Assembly: GCF_900184265.1 (NCBI RefSeq)
Contig: NZ_FXXA01000002.1
Location: forward strand, 3,145,983-3,209,982
Length of the DNA: 64,000 bases
From: Eggerthella timonensis
GTDB taxonomy: Bacteria > Actinomycetota > Coriobacteriia > Coriobacteriales > Eggerthellaceae
Direction of reading: 5' to 3'
The notes beneath the pieces were generated by a model, which was not told where the DNA came from, ran no database searches, and saw only the letters and a list, made by a program, of their open reading frames with translations. A program made the translations under genes and the position numbers. Within the stretch, counting starts at the first letter, position 1; each line of letters opens with the position of its first letter. Shown here one piece after another: positions 1 through 8,720 of this stretch.

Positions 1-386
1 ATGTTCATCATGCCCTTGGCGACTTCCTCGTTGAGCGCCGCCTGGATCTCTTCCTTCGACTTGCCCTCGAACTGGCCTTGCGCGGCGTTCGAATCGTACC
101 AATCCTCCAACGCGGGCTGCTGCGTCAGCACGACGCCCGCCACCACTGCAGCGGACACGGCGACGACGGCCACGAGGCCGGCGAACACGTGCTTGGACAT
201 GCCGAGGATCTTGCCGGTTTTCTTGGCAACTTCGGCTGCGGCGTTTGAAGCGGATGACGTGGTTTGGGAAGCCCCGGTATCGGTTGCGTTCGTAGCAGAC
301 ACCGGATCAGAAGGAACGCCGGAACCGTTCGGTCCGGCATCATCTACTGGAAGGCTCTGCGTGCTCGTCGTCTCTTGCTTGCTCAT
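1..386 (-). CDS. Membrane-anchored extracytoplasmic protein, N-terminal part (cut by window edge)
   Basis: The reading frame starts at an ATG at 384-386 behind an AAGGGG ribosome site and runs off the left edge after 128 residues. The first ~60 residues are hydrophilic and rich in Ser, Thr, Ala and Gly. A single membrane segment follows at about residues 66-88 (FAGLVAVVAVSAAVVAGVVL). After it come an acidic and amphipathic stretch with GKSKEEIQAALNEEV and the last visible residues KGMMN. The order disordered tail, one helix, then folded part suggests a cytoplasmic N-terminus and an exported C-terminal domain. It follows the LuxR-family gene on the same strand after 209 bases. I do not recognise a family, and most of the protein is probably outside the window. 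Confidence 0.7.
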   Translation of the reverse strand, partial: MSKQETTSTQSLPVDDAGPNGSGVPSDPVSATNATDTGASQTTSSASNAAAEVAKKTGKILGMSKHVFAGLVAVVAVSAAVVAGVVLTQQPALEDWYDSNAAQGQFEGKSKEEIQAALNEEVAKGMMN

Positions 387-595
387 ACGTAATGTACCCC
401 TTATACGATAGCCCCCGTGCTGTAACGCGGGAACTTAGTAAGCTAAGATACGCCACGGGGGATGGCAAGTCAATGGCGTTCGGAGGAATATTTGGAGCCA
501 CTCCATTGTTTTTCGAATTATGACGGTTTTACCCCTACGATCAGGCCGTATTCATTATCCCCCAACATGGTATTGAATACCATGAAAGCCTTCGG

Positions 596-1168
596 TCAGC
601 TTTGCATACCTATCGCTTCGACGAGTTCGTCCTTCCCCGCCACACCTGTTTTGCGGTATAAATTTCGGATATGCGTCTTCACCGTGTCGCCCGACACGTA
701 CAGCTCGTGCGCGATCTCGGAACGCGTGCGCCCCTTCAGCAGAAGCGCCAGGACCTCCTCCTCGCGCCGCGTCAGATCGAACGTCCGCGCCGCCCGCGCG
801 CATCGGGACTCGACCGAATCCTCCCCCTCCCGATACCGATCGACGAGCGCACGCAGCTCGGCCATGCGCGCGAGTTCGGCAGCCTCGCCCGCGCGCCATG
901 ATCGCAGGAGGAGCCGACCTGCGGCCAACGCCGCGACGCAGAGCGCGCTCGCGTAGAGCGCGGCGATCTCGTTGCCGTACGCCTCGGTGAAGGCGAGGCA
1001 CCCGATGACGGAAGCGGCGAACGCAAGCACCCAGAACACGGCGAGCCTCACGTCGGCACGCGAGGCGCGCTCCAAGAACGATGCGCGCGCGATCTGCATG
1101 CAGCAGGCGACGAACAAAACGGCCGTCGCGGCTACGACGATGCCGGTCAACATGCCTTCGGGAAGCAT
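596..1168 (-). CDS. LuxR-family transcriptional regulator with N-terminal membrane helices
   Basis: This 190-residue protein has three predicted membrane helices (about residues 6-26, 40-62 and 67-88), a short charged linker, and a C-terminal LuxR-type helix-turn-helix at 131-188 with the typical LTRREEEVLALLLKG, SEIAHELYVS and DTVKTHIRNLYRKTG blocks. No receiver domain or conserved ligand domain is visible. Membrane-bound LuxR regulators of this kind are abundant in Eggerthellaceae and usually sit beside the genes they control. It is divergent from the ABC operon beginning at 1367, so that operon or the downstream gene at 386 are candidate targets. The target assignment is inference; the family call is firm. 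Confidence 0.88.
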   Translation of the reverse strand: MLPEGMLTGIVVAATAVLFVACCMQIARASFLERASRADVRLAVFWVLAFAASVIGCLAFTEAYGNEIAALYASALCVAALAAGRLLLRSWRAGEAAELARMAELRALVDRYREGEDSVESRCARAARTFDLTRREEEVLALLLKGRTRSEIAHELYVSGDTVKTHIRNLYRKTGVAGKDELVEAIGMQS

Positions 1169-1271
1169 GGCACCCCGCTTTCATCTTCGATCTACTTGTT
1201 TGAGACGATGGTACCACAGGCGGCTCGAACCGACGCGCGCTAATCGGCGTTCGTGCAGGTCGAACGACCAG

Positions 1272-1287
1272 GGTGAATTAATTCACC
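1272..1287. promoter_or_regulatory. Perfect 16-bp palindrome, CRP/FNR-type operator upstream of the ABC operon
   Basis: GGTGAATTAATTCACC is perfectly self-complementary and fits the Crp/Fnr-family layout GTGA-N6-TCAC. A -10-like TAGATT lies at 1312-1317, and the -35 region (about 1289-1294) is poor, as at activator-dependent promoters. The palindrome centre would lie near -45. A near copy occurs at 8705-8720 with the same spacing to a similar -10. No Crp/Fnr gene is in this window. Confidence 0.7.
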
Positions 1288-1366
1288 GTAGGCATGCGCA
1301 GCGAGCGGTGGTAGATTCGACCCCACGGGAGCAACCGTCTGCCGAGCCTGCCGAAGGAGGAACGCC

Positions 1367-2242
1367 GTGCGAGCCAAGCCCCTTCGTCCTTCGATCATCC
1401 AGCGCGGCGTCGGCGCCGCCTTCCTGGCCCCGAGCCTCATCGGCCTCGCGATCTTCTTCGTAGCGCCCTTCGTCGACGTAGCGCGCCGATCGTTCACGAA
1501 CACCTCGGGAGAGCGGTTCGTCGGCCTGGACAACTACGCCACCGTGCTCGGCAACGACGCGTTCGCGCTCGCGGCGGCCAACACGGCACGCTTCATGCTC
1601 GTATGTATACCCCTGCTCCTCGCGCTTTCGCTGGCGATCGCCGTCGCCCTGCGCAAAGCGACACCGTTTCGCCGCTTCATGAAGGCATCGCTGCTCGTCC
1701 CGCTGGCCATTCCCGCATTCACCGCCGCGCTGCTGATCGACGTGTTCTTCAACGCCGAGGGCATCGTGAACGGCATGCTGTCCGCCCTGGGAGGCGAGCC
1801 CGCGGCGTGGCTTTCCGGCGACGCAGCGCTTTTCGTTCTGGTGGCGGACTACGTCTGGCGCAACCTGGGCTATTGCGTGATTCTGTGGCTTGCGGCGCTG
1901 TCGGGCATACCGGCGAGCCTCTACGAGGCGGCGCGCATCGATGGCGCCGGCGCCTTGCTCACGGCGCGGCGCATCACGCTGCCGCTCGTGGCGCCCTCGT
2001 GCTTCGTCGTGGCCACGCTCGCGGTGATCAACGCGTTCAAGGTGTACCGCGAAGCGTACCTCGTGGCGGGAAGCTATCCGCCCGAGAGCATCTACCTCGT
2101 GGGACACGTGTTCAACAACTGGTTCGCCAGCCTGTCGGTGGGCAAGCTGGCGGCGGGCGGCGTGCTGCTGAGCCTCGTGCTGCTGGCGGTGGTGGGCCTG
2201 CTGTTTCGCGCGTGGGGCAAGCAGGGAGGCGGGCGGCGATGA
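1367..2242 (+). CDS. ABC transporter permease, MalF/UgpA type
   Basis: The product (291 residues) is a type I ABC importer permease of the carbohydrate-uptake group, with about six membrane helices and the EAA loop EAARIDGAGALLTARRITLPLVAP near residues 185-208 that docks on the ATPase. The start is the GTG at 1367, set by GAAGGAGG at 1353-1360. It is the first gene of a five-gene operon whose members overlap or abut; its TGA overlaps the ATG of the next permease. By family it should pair with the MalG-like protein and the MalK-like ATPase at 5213. The substrate is unknown. Sugars, polyols and glycerol phosphates are common in the family, but the odd partners here make that guess weak. Confidence 0.92.
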   Translation: MRAKPLRPSIIQRGVGAAFLAPSLIGLAIFFVAPFVDVARRSFTNTSGERFVGLDNYATVLGNDAFALAAANTARFMLVCIPLLLALSLAIAVALRKATPFRRFMKASLLVPLAIPAFTAALLIDVFFNAEGIVNGMLSALGGEPAAWLSGDAALFVLVADYVWRNLGYCVILWLAALSGIPASLYEAARIDGAGALLTARRITLPLVAPSCFVVATLAVINAFKVYREAYLVAGSYPPESIYLVGHVFNNWFASLSVGKLAAGGVLLSLVLLAVVGLLFRAWGKQGGGRR

Positions 2243-3087
2243 CGGCGCGCTCGCGGCTCGTCCCGCTGGCGCTGGCCGTCGTCGGCTTCGTCGTCTGCTT
2301 TCCCCTTGCCGTCCTGATCGTCGGCTCCTTCATGGGCAACGAGGAGCTCGCTTCGACGCTGGGCGGCGTTGTCGCGCCCGGTGCCGGATTCGCGAATGCG
2401 CCGCTGGTTCCGAGCCGCCCGACGCTCGCATCCTACGTCGCGGTGCTCGTCGACACGCCCGCCTACCATGTGCTCGTTCAGAATTCGGCGATCATCGTCG
2501 TGGACGTGCTGGCGGGCCAGGCGGTGTTCGCCACGCCGGCGGCATGGGCGCTCACGCGCTTCGACTTTCCCGGCAAGCGCGCGGTGTTCTTCCTGTACGT
2601 ACTGCTCATGATGCTGCCGTTCCAGGTGGTCATGCTGCCGAACTACCTCGTGCTGAACGCGCTCGGCATCAACGACACTCTGCTCTCCGTCGTGCTGCCC
2701 GGAGCGTTCAGCGCGTTTCCCGTGTTTATCATGCACCACTTCTTCGCGAGCGTTCCCGACAGCCTCGTGGATGCGGCGCGCCTGGACGGCGCGGGCGAAT
2801 GGCGGGTGTTCTGGAGCATCGGGCTTCCCTTGGGCGCGCCGGGCGTGTTCGCGGCGCTCGTCCTGGGTTTCTTCGAATATTGGAATGCAGTGGAGCAGCC
2901 GCTCGCGTTCCTCAAGAATCAAGCGCTGTGGCCGTTGTCGCTGTTCCAGCCCGCCCTGAGCGCGGAAACCGTCGGCACGCTGTTCGCGGCCGCGGTGGTG
3001 GCGGCCGTGCCCGCCGTGCTCGTGTTCCTCATGGGCAAGGACTACCTGGAACAGGGCATCGCCGCGACCACGGGAAAGGATCGGTAG
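2239..3087 (+). CDS. ABC transporter permease, MalG/UgpE type
   Basis: This 282-residue permease is the second half of the import channel. It has about six hydrophobic helices and an EAA loop, DAARLDGAGEWRVFWSIGLPL, near residues 176-196. The start is the ATG at 2239, which overlaps the upstream stop in an ATGA junction and therefore implies translational coupling. The frame is open upstream of 2239, but that part is a shadow of the first permease. The long extracytoplasmic loop after helix 1 (about residues 30-70) is normal for MalG relatives. The following gene starts directly after its TAG. Confidence 0.92.
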   Translation: MTARSRLVPLALAVVGFVVCFPLAVLIVGSFMGNEELASTLGGVVAPGAGFANAPLVPSRPTLASYVAVLVDTPAYHVLVQNSAIIVVDVLAGQAVFATPAAWALTRFDFPGKRAVFFLYVLLMMLPFQVVMLPNYLVLNALGINDTLLSVVLPGAFSAFPVFIMHHFFASVPDSLVDAARLDGAGEWRVFWSIGLPLGAPGVFAALVLGFFEYWNAVEQPLAFLKNQALWPLSLFQPALSAETVGTLFAAAVVAAVPAVLVFLMGKDYLEQGIAATTGKDR

Positions 3088-4179
3088 ATGAGAAGGAAGG
3101 CAGCTCTCGCCCTGTTCGCGTTCGCCGTTGCGATGGCGTGCTTCGCCATGCTGGCTCGCGCCGTCGATGCGGCCGGCGTCGCGCAGGTGAAGACCGTCAA
3201 CGTCGGCGCCCGCACGATAGCGCACAAGGTGCAGGCGCAAGGCGTCGTCGCGTTTCGCGGCGAGACCGCGGTGCTTACGGAAGCGGGGCAGGTGGTAAGC
3301 GCGCTGTTCGCGCGCGAAGGGGATAACGTGCAGGCCGGAGAGGCGCTGTTCGCCGTCGACGCCGGCGTGCTGGACGACGGGATCGAACGCGCGAGCGTAG
3401 CCGTGCGCAAGCTGGACATCGACATCGCGAGCATGCGGGACGCCGCTGCAGCGGCGGTTGCAACGGGTGCGAACGACGCGGGCAGCGGCGACGCAGCGGC
3501 GAGCGGGGCGGCGGCGGGCGCCTCCATCGAGTCGCTCGAGCTGGATCGGCGCCTGCAGCAAACGACGCTCGATCGGCTCGTCGCGCTTCGCGATGCCGGC
3601 GGCGAAGTGCTTGCTCCCCACAGCGGCACGGTCGCCTCCGTGCTCGCACCGGTCGGAAGCATGACGTCGACCGCCGCCGTGCTGACCCTGGCGAACCCCG
3701 CGATGGGGCTCGTCGTCGAAGCGACGGCGGCGGGAGGCGACATCGAGGATCTGGGGTCCGAGGCCGTGGGCACGGTGCGTTTCTCGGATGATCTCGTGCT
3801 GCAAGACGTCGTCTTCTCGATCGCGCGAGACGCCGACGGAGGGGCCCGCCTGAGCGCGAACGTGGATGCCGAAGGCGTGACTGCGGGCATGACCTGCGCC
3901 GTGACCGTCGACTTGTCCTCGAGCGAGTATGCGATCTGCCTCCCCCTCGAGGCGCTGCATCAGGAAGGGCCGTCGCGGTTCTCCGTGTACGTGGTGGAGG
4001 ATCGGGAGGGTTTTCTGGGAACCGAGCAGGTGGCCCGATCGGTGAGCGTGACCGTGCTCGACACCGGGGATGGCTATGCCGCCCTGGCCGACGGCGCGCT
4101 CTCCGCCCGACAGCAGGCCATCGTCCGCTCGGACAAGGTGATCGCCGAAGGCGACAAGGTCAGGGCGCCCGATGCGTAG
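3088..4179 (+). CDS. HlyD/MacA-like adaptor protein with biotinyl-lipoyl-like halves
   Basis: The 363-residue product has an N-terminal signal or anchor helix (about residues 5-25) and two lipoyl-like half motifs, one near residues 48-90 (ending EGDNVQAGEALFAVDAG) and one near 171-205 (GEVLAPHSGTVASVLAP). Between them lies an Ala/Gly-rich stretch where a helical hairpin would be expected. A beta-barrel-like C-terminal part follows. This is the layout of membrane fusion proteins such as MacA, which work with MacB exporters. Finding one inside an importer-type operon is unusual. It starts immediately after the upstream stop, and its own stop overlaps the next start by eight bases. The domain class is fairly sure; the role is unknown. 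Confidence 0.8.
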   Translation: MRRKAALALFAFAVAMACFAMLARAVDAAGVAQVKTVNVGARTIAHKVQAQGVVAFRGETAVLTEAGQVVSALFAREGDNVQAGEALFAVDAGVLDDGIERASVAVRKLDIDIASMRDAAAAAVATGANDAGSGDAAASGAAAGASIESLELDRRLQQTTLDRLVALRDAGGEVLAPHSGTVASVLAPVGSMTSTAAVLTLANPAMGLVVEATAAGGDIEDLGSEAVGTVRFSDDLVLQDVVFSIARDADGGARLSANVDAEGVTAGMTCAVTVDLSSSEYAICLPLEALHQEGPSRFSVYVVEDREGFLGTEQVARSVSVTVLDTGDGYAALADGALSARQQAIVRSDKVIAEGDKVRAPDA

Positions 4180-5212
4180 GCTCCGTCCGACAACACGTCC
4201 GCCGATCCTCGCATCCGCGCTGTTCGTCGCATCGCTTTTGCTGTTCGCCGCAGGCGCGGAAAGCCTGGTGCGCGTGCATGAGGCGTGCGCGCGCACGAGC
4301 ACCTTCGAGCTGGGCGGCGATAGCGTTCCGCTCGACGCGGCAGAGGCGGCCCGGAGCGCGCTGGGAAGCTTCGTTGTGTGGTCGCAGGACGGCGGGCACG
4401 TCGCCGCGAACCCCGACCTCGCCGCAACGGTCGAGGTCGACGTCGTCTCCTACGAAGGCGACCTCGGACTGCTGCTACCCGATACCGCCTTCTTCCCCGC
4501 GGAGCCCGGCGCGTGCATCCTCAGCAGCGCCGCAAGCGTCTCCCTGTTTGGCCAGCCCGACGCGAGGGGGCTTGACGTGCTCATCGACGGCGTTCCTTAC
4601 CGGGCGGTGGGTTCGCTGTCGAACGATGCGCCGCTGGCGGTGCGCGAAGGCGATGCCGAGCGTGCGTTCACGCGGCTCACCACGCTCGCGTTCGACGCCG
4701 ACGGGTTTCCTGTGACCGACGATCTCGCAGCGTCCGCCCTGGGCTCGAGCGTCGAAACGCTCGACGTTCGCGGAGCCGAACTGCTTGCGTACGCTTGCCT
4801 GTTCGCGTACCCGCTCGCACTCGTGATCGCCCTCGTCTCGCCGTGTCGCCAGAGTGGGACGCGGCCGACCGCGCACTGGCTGCCGCGCCTCGCGTGCCTC
4901 GCAACCGCGGGCGCAGGAGCGCTGGGAGCGACGGCCGCGTTCGCATCCTCCCTGACGCGCTTCGGCAGCTTCTATCCTACGACCTGGTCGGACTTCTCCG
5001 CATGGCAGGAATCGTGGCGCAGCTGGACCGGGGGTCTCGCGTACCTCGCGTTCGCGCGGCAAACCGTATTCGACGAACCCGTGCTCATCGCCGCAACGGC
5101 GGCGGTGCTGCTCGGCCTATCCGCGCTCGCCGCGCTCGTGGCTGCGATGCTGCAACTCCGCGCGCACCCGGCGCTCACGCGGGCCAAACACGCACGAAAG
5201 CAGGTGGGATGA
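4172..5212 (+). CDS. MacB/FtsX-like membrane protein lacking an ATPase domain
   Basis: The 346 residues show a first membrane helix (about 11-31), a large extracytoplasmic domain (about 32-205), and three helices near 207-226, 238-260 and 292-320. This one-plus-three topology with the domain between helices 1 and 2 is that of MacB/FtsX permeases, and the segment GVPYRAVGSLSNDAPL resembles the end of the MacB periplasmic core domain. No nucleotide-binding domain is fused to it. The only ATPase nearby is the MalK-type protein encoded directly downstream. The start overlaps the adaptor gene, which fits a MacA/MacB-like pair. The family call rests on topology and one motif, so it is moderate. Confidence 0.6.
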   Translation: MRRLRPTTRPPILASALFVASLLLFAAGAESLVRVHEACARTSTFELGGDSVPLDAAEAARSALGSFVVWSQDGGHVAANPDLAATVEVDVVSYEGDLGLLLPDTAFFPAEPGACILSSAASVSLFGQPDARGLDVLIDGVPYRAVGSLSNDAPLAVREGDAERAFTRLTTLAFDADGFPVTDDLAASALGSSVETLDVRGAELLAYACLFAYPLALVIALVSPCRQSGTRPTAHWLPRLACLATAGAGALGATAAFASSLTRFGSFYPTTWSDFSAWQESWRSWTGGLAYLAFARQTVFDEPVLIAATAAVLLGLSALAALVAAMLQLRAHPALTRAKHARKQVG

Positions 5213-6325
5213 ATGGCATTGCTGGAACTGGAGCACCTCGACAAGGCGTTCGACAAAGGAGCCGTGCATGCGGTGCGCGACTTCTCGCTCACCGTCGACC
5301 GGGGCGATTTCATGGTGCTGGTGGGGTCGTCGGGCTGCGGCAAGTCCACCATCCTGCGGCTGGTCGCCGGGCTGGAGTGGCCCGATGGCGGTCGCGTGGT
5401 CCTCGACGGGCGCGATGTCACGCGCCTGCGTCCGGCGGACCGCAACGTGGCCATGGTGTTCCAAGACTACGCGCTGTACCCCCACCTGAGCGCATTCGAC
5501 AACATCGCGTTCCCCCTCAAAGCGCGCAAGATCCCGAAAGACGAGCGCGCTCGGCGGGTGGCGGCCGTCAGCGAAACGCTCGGCATCGATGATATCCTCG
5601 ATCGCACGCCGTCGAAGCTCTCCGGCGGCCAGCAACAGCGCGTCGCCATCGGCCGCGCGCTCGTGCGCGACCCGGCGCTCTTCCTCATGGACGAGCCGCT
5701 GTCGAACCTCGACGCAAAGCTGCGCTCCCACATGCGCGGCGAGCTGGCACGGCTTCACCGCAGCACCGGCGCCACCATGCTGTACGTCACACACGACCAG
5801 ACCGAGGCCATGACCCTCGCCACGAAGATCGTCGTAATGGATGCCGGCGAGGTGCAGCAGGTCGGAACGCCGGCCGAGCTCTACTTCGAGCCGCGCACCC
5901 TGTTCGTTGCCGGGTTCATCGGCTCCCCGGCCATGAGCTTCGTCCCCTGCCGCCTCGTTCGCGGATCGCTCCGCTTCGGCGACATCGAAGTCCCCCTCCC
6001 CGCGCGCGCCCGGTTTGTGGCGGCGCGCTACGAAGGACGCGAGCTGGTCTTGGGGGTGCGGCCCGAAAGCCTCTCGCTCGCTCGCGGCGGCGTGGGGCCT
6101 GCCGCGGACGCGACCGTGCTTGCCGGACGGTTCCAGCGCGGGGAGATCGCCGGAGCGGACGCCTACCTGTCAATCGAGGTGGCCGGGTACCCGCTTGTCG
6201 TCAAGGCCGACGTACGGCAGTTCGGGCGTTATCGGCCGGGAGACGCCGTCAACGCGAGCCTGCGCGCCGACGGCGTCTTCCTGTTCGACCCCGCGACCGA
6301 GGAGAATGTGCTGGTGCGGCGGTAG
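5213..6325 (+). CDS. ABC transporter ATP-binding protein, MalK/UgpC type
   Basis: This 370-residue ATPase has Walker A GSSGCGKST at 38-46, the Q-loop region VFQDYALYP at 82-90, signature LSGGQ at 136-140, Walker B LFLMDE at 156-161 and the switch His in YVTHDQTEAM. The C-terminal third is a TOBE-type regulatory domain, as in MalK, UgpC and MsmX. It should energise the two permeases at the start of the operon. The ATG follows the upstream TGA directly. Only two bases separate its stop from the stop of the convergent solute-binding lipoprotein gene, so no separate terminator is visible between them. Confidence 0.93.
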   Translation: MALLELEHLDKAFDKGAVHAVRDFSLTVDRGDFMVLVGSSGCGKSTILRLVAGLEWPDGGRVVLDGRDVTRLRPADRNVAMVFQDYALYPHLSAFDNIAFPLKARKIPKDERARRVAAVSETLGIDDILDRTPSKLSGGQQQRVAIGRALVRDPALFLMDEPLSNLDAKLRSHMRGELARLHRSTGATMLYVTHDQTEAMTLATKIVVMDAGEVQQVGTPAELYFEPRTLFVAGFIGSPAMSFVPCRLVRGSLRFGDIEVPLPARARFVAARYEGRELVLGVRPESLSLARGGVGPAADATVLAGRFQRGEIAGADAYLSIEVAGYPLVVKADVRQFGRYRPGDAVNASLRADGVFLFDPATEENVLVRR

Positions 6326-6327
6326 CG

Positions 6328-8601
6328 CTATTGCGCCTGGTACAGCTTGAGCTTCTGCAACGCGTTGCCCACCGCGTCGTCGGGCGAGACGGTGCCGCGG
6401 CAGCACGCTTCCAGCTCGGCCGCGATCACGTCGGTCACCACCTTGTCGGGCACGCTGGCCGCCGTGGCGCTTTCCACCATGCGATGGTACGCGGCGATCT
6501 CGTCGTCGGCGAGCGCGCCGCGCTCGTAGTTCGTCATGCCGCCTTCGGCGTTCATGGAGCCCATGCTGTAGCCGCCGAGCGCTTGCGCGGCTTCCTCGAA
6601 GACGCTCTTGCACACGGGCAGCCCGAGGTCGCGGCCACCCGCTTGCTGGGCTTTTTCCAGCAGGAAGGCGACCAAGTCCCGCGCGGCGTCGGCGTTCTGG
6701 CTGCCGGCGCTGACGCCCACCACGGTGCGGGGCTCGAACGTCCGCGCGCCGCCGAAGGCAAGCGGCACAATGGCGCACGGGTAGTCCGCGTTCGCCACGG
6801 CGATGCCCGCCATGCCGTAATCGTTCGCGTCGACCAGCGACCCGAAGGCGATGCGGCCATAGCCGTCGAGCAACCCCATGACTCCGCCGCCCAGCCCATA
6901 CGCGTCGCCGTCGAAATTCCTGAACAGATCGCCGATAAAGTCGTACGAGGGATCGCCGCCCTCTCCCACATTCGCCTCGGAGATCGCCACCAGCCGCTGC
7001 ATGCTGCGGAAGAACGCCGCGAGCGCGACGGCGTCGACGCTACCGTCCTCGTCCACGATGACGGGATAGGACGCCGTGTACAGCGCCGCCAACGACAACG
7101 ACCCGAGCTGCGCGCGCGTTTCGTCGCTTCGATCCAGGTAGGCGGTCAAATCCTCGAGGGAGCCCGCATGTCCCAGCACCTCTTCGTCGCCCACTGCCGA
7201 CGGCAGCGCGAATCGCGTAGGCACGGCGAAGCAGCCGTCATCGCTCGAAAACGCCGTGAGGACGTTCTCGTAATAGGATTCGCGCGAAAGCGCCGCCTGC
7301 ACGTCGTCTTCGAGATCGAGCAGCATCCCTTGCTCGACGAGGTCCTTCATCGGCAGCCCATCGAGCACGAGCACGTCGGGGCCCGTTCCCGCCAGCAGAT
7401 CGGCGTTGAGCGCCCGGATGGCGTCGTCTGCGGTGAGCCCCGACCCGGCCGGGATGCCCACCTGAAGCTCCACCGCAGTTTCGGGGTGGTCGTCGCGGAA
7501 GGCGACCACCGCCTGCTGCACGTCGGCGTCGTCTTCGAGCGTGTACACCGTCAGCTCCGCCGTCTGCTCGCGCTCGCCCTCGAAGTAGCGGTACACGGCG
7601 CCCTCGCTCGACATGCGATCCCGATACTGGATGACGAGGCTGCCGTCGGGCAGCAGGAGCAAGCCGGCTGGCTGCTCGGTGGAGTTCTCCAAATGCGTGC
7701 CCGCCCCGTCCAGCACGCACTCCGCCGCGCCGTCGGCGCACCGGAAGACGGCGCCCTTCGCGCACGCGTACAGCGCGTCGGAGCCGCTTGCCAGCACGGG
7801 TGGCGCGCCGGGGTCGAATCCGTCCGAAGCAGGGAGCAGCTGGTCGAATGCGGCGCGCAGGGAGTGGTCGACGTCGACTTTCGCTCCCGTTCGCGCCTCG
7901 AACGCCACGATGTCGTTTTCCATCTGCATGCCGTTGCTGCGCGTGACGACGACGTACAGCGTCTCCCCATGCACGGCGAAATCGGAGGCGAACTCGCCTT
8001 CGGCAAGCTCGTACTCCACGGCTTCGCCGCCTGCGGCGTCGTAGCGCACCAAGCCGCCCTTCGTACGCGTGATGCTGCCCGACTGCGAGACGATCACCGA
8101 GCCGGCGTCGTCGACGCGGAACTTGAACACATCGGAGCCGATCGGAAGCGACGAGCGGGAGAACGAGCCGTCGCGATCGACCGCGTAGCATGCCGGGTTC
8201 GACCCGCCGGACGACGACGCGATACACAGCAGCGTCCCCTGCGGCGTCAAGGCGGCCGTACTCAAATAGCGGTTCTCGCCGAGCGATTCCATGAGGCCGT
8301 CGGCATCGAACGCCTCCTCCCACGTGCCGTCGTCCGCCTGCGCGAACACGGCCACGTGCGAGCGCCCGACATCGGTAGCCGCGACGAACAGTCCGCCCTC
8401 CTCCGTGAGCCGCATGTCGAGGATCTCGTTCATCCCCGCGGACAGCCGAACCTTCTCCTCGTAATGGGGAACGTCCATCGCCGAGACGGCCGCCGTGCCG
8501 CTCGACGGCGTCGTCCCCGTGCCCCGCGCACCGCCGGACGGCGCGCAGCCCGCCAGGCACAGCACGGTCGCCAAGATCAGCGCCGTAAGGTTCCGCACCA
8601 T
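6328..8601 (-). CDS. Lipoprotein fusing a propeller-like domain to an extracellular solute-binding protein
   Basis: The start is the ATG at 8601, preceded by AAGGAGG at 8607-8613; an upstream in-frame ATG at 8616 has no such site and would contain this one. The 757-residue product has a lipoprotein signal (LILATVLCLAGC). Residues of about 40-340 hold repeated short beta-strand blocks with Asp-Gly turns (for example DRDGSF, LLLPDGSLVIQYRD), suggesting a beta-propeller. From about 345 it becomes a family 1 solute-binding protein: ELTVYTLEDDADVQQAVVAF, then LNADLLAGTGPDVLVLDGLP. Normal binding proteins are about 420 residues, so the N-terminal half is extra. It is presumably the receptor for the convergent ABC operon. 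Confidence 0.85.
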   Translation of the reverse strand: MVRNLTALILATVLCLAGCAPSGGARGTGTTPSSGTAAVSAMDVPHYEEKVRLSAGMNEILDMRLTEEGGLFVAATDVGRSHVAVFAQADDGTWEEAFDADGLMESLGENRYLSTAALTPQGTLLCIASSSGGSNPACYAVDRDGSFSRSSLPIGSDVFKFRVDDAGSVIVSQSGSITRTKGGLVRYDAAGGEAVEYELAEGEFASDFAVHGETLYVVVTRSNGMQMENDIVAFEARTGAKVDVDHSLRAAFDQLLPASDGFDPGAPPVLASGSDALYACAKGAVFRCADGAAECVLDGAGTHLENSTEQPAGLLLLPDGSLVIQYRDRMSSEGAVYRYFEGEREQTAELTVYTLEDDADVQQAVVAFRDDHPETAVELQVGIPAGSGLTADDAIRALNADLLAGTGPDVLVLDGLPMKDLVEQGMLLDLEDDVQAALSRESYYENVLTAFSSDDGCFAVPTRFALPSAVGDEEVLGHAGSLEDLTAYLDRSDETRAQLGSLSLAALYTASYPVIVDEDGSVDAVALAAFFRSMQRLVAISEANVGEGGDPSYDFIGDLFRNFDGDAYGLGGGVMGLLDGYGRIAFGSLVDANDYGMAGIAVANADYPCAIVPLAFGGARTFEPRTVVGVSAGSQNADAARDLVAFLLEKAQQAGGRDLGLPVCKSVFEEAAQALGGYSMGSMNAEGGMTNYERGALADDEIAAYHRMVESATAASVPDKVVTDVIAAELEACCRGTVSPDDAVGNALQKLKLYQAQ

Positions 8602-8704
8602 AAAAGCCTCCTTCATGCGAGGTCGGGCGCTTGCAGCGGCGCCCGTTGCCCGGAGTGTAGCAGCCTCCCGCTTCGCTCCCGCGAAGAATACCGGCCTGTG
8701 GTAG

Positions 8705-8720
8705 GGTGAAATAAATCACC
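8705..8720. promoter_or_regulatory. Second CRP/FNR-type palindrome, beside the promoter of the 8781 gene
   Basis: GGTGAAATAAATCACC keeps the GGTGA-N6-TCACC arms of the 1272-1287 site and the same flanks (AG before, CGT after). A promoter with TTGCCG at 8722-8727 and TAGGAT at 8746-8751 (18 apart) follows, and both promoter copies continue as TAG(A/G)(T/A)TCGACCC. The site lies between the divergent lipoprotein gene (start 8601) and the gene starting at 8781, so it could act on both. Confidence 0.7.
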
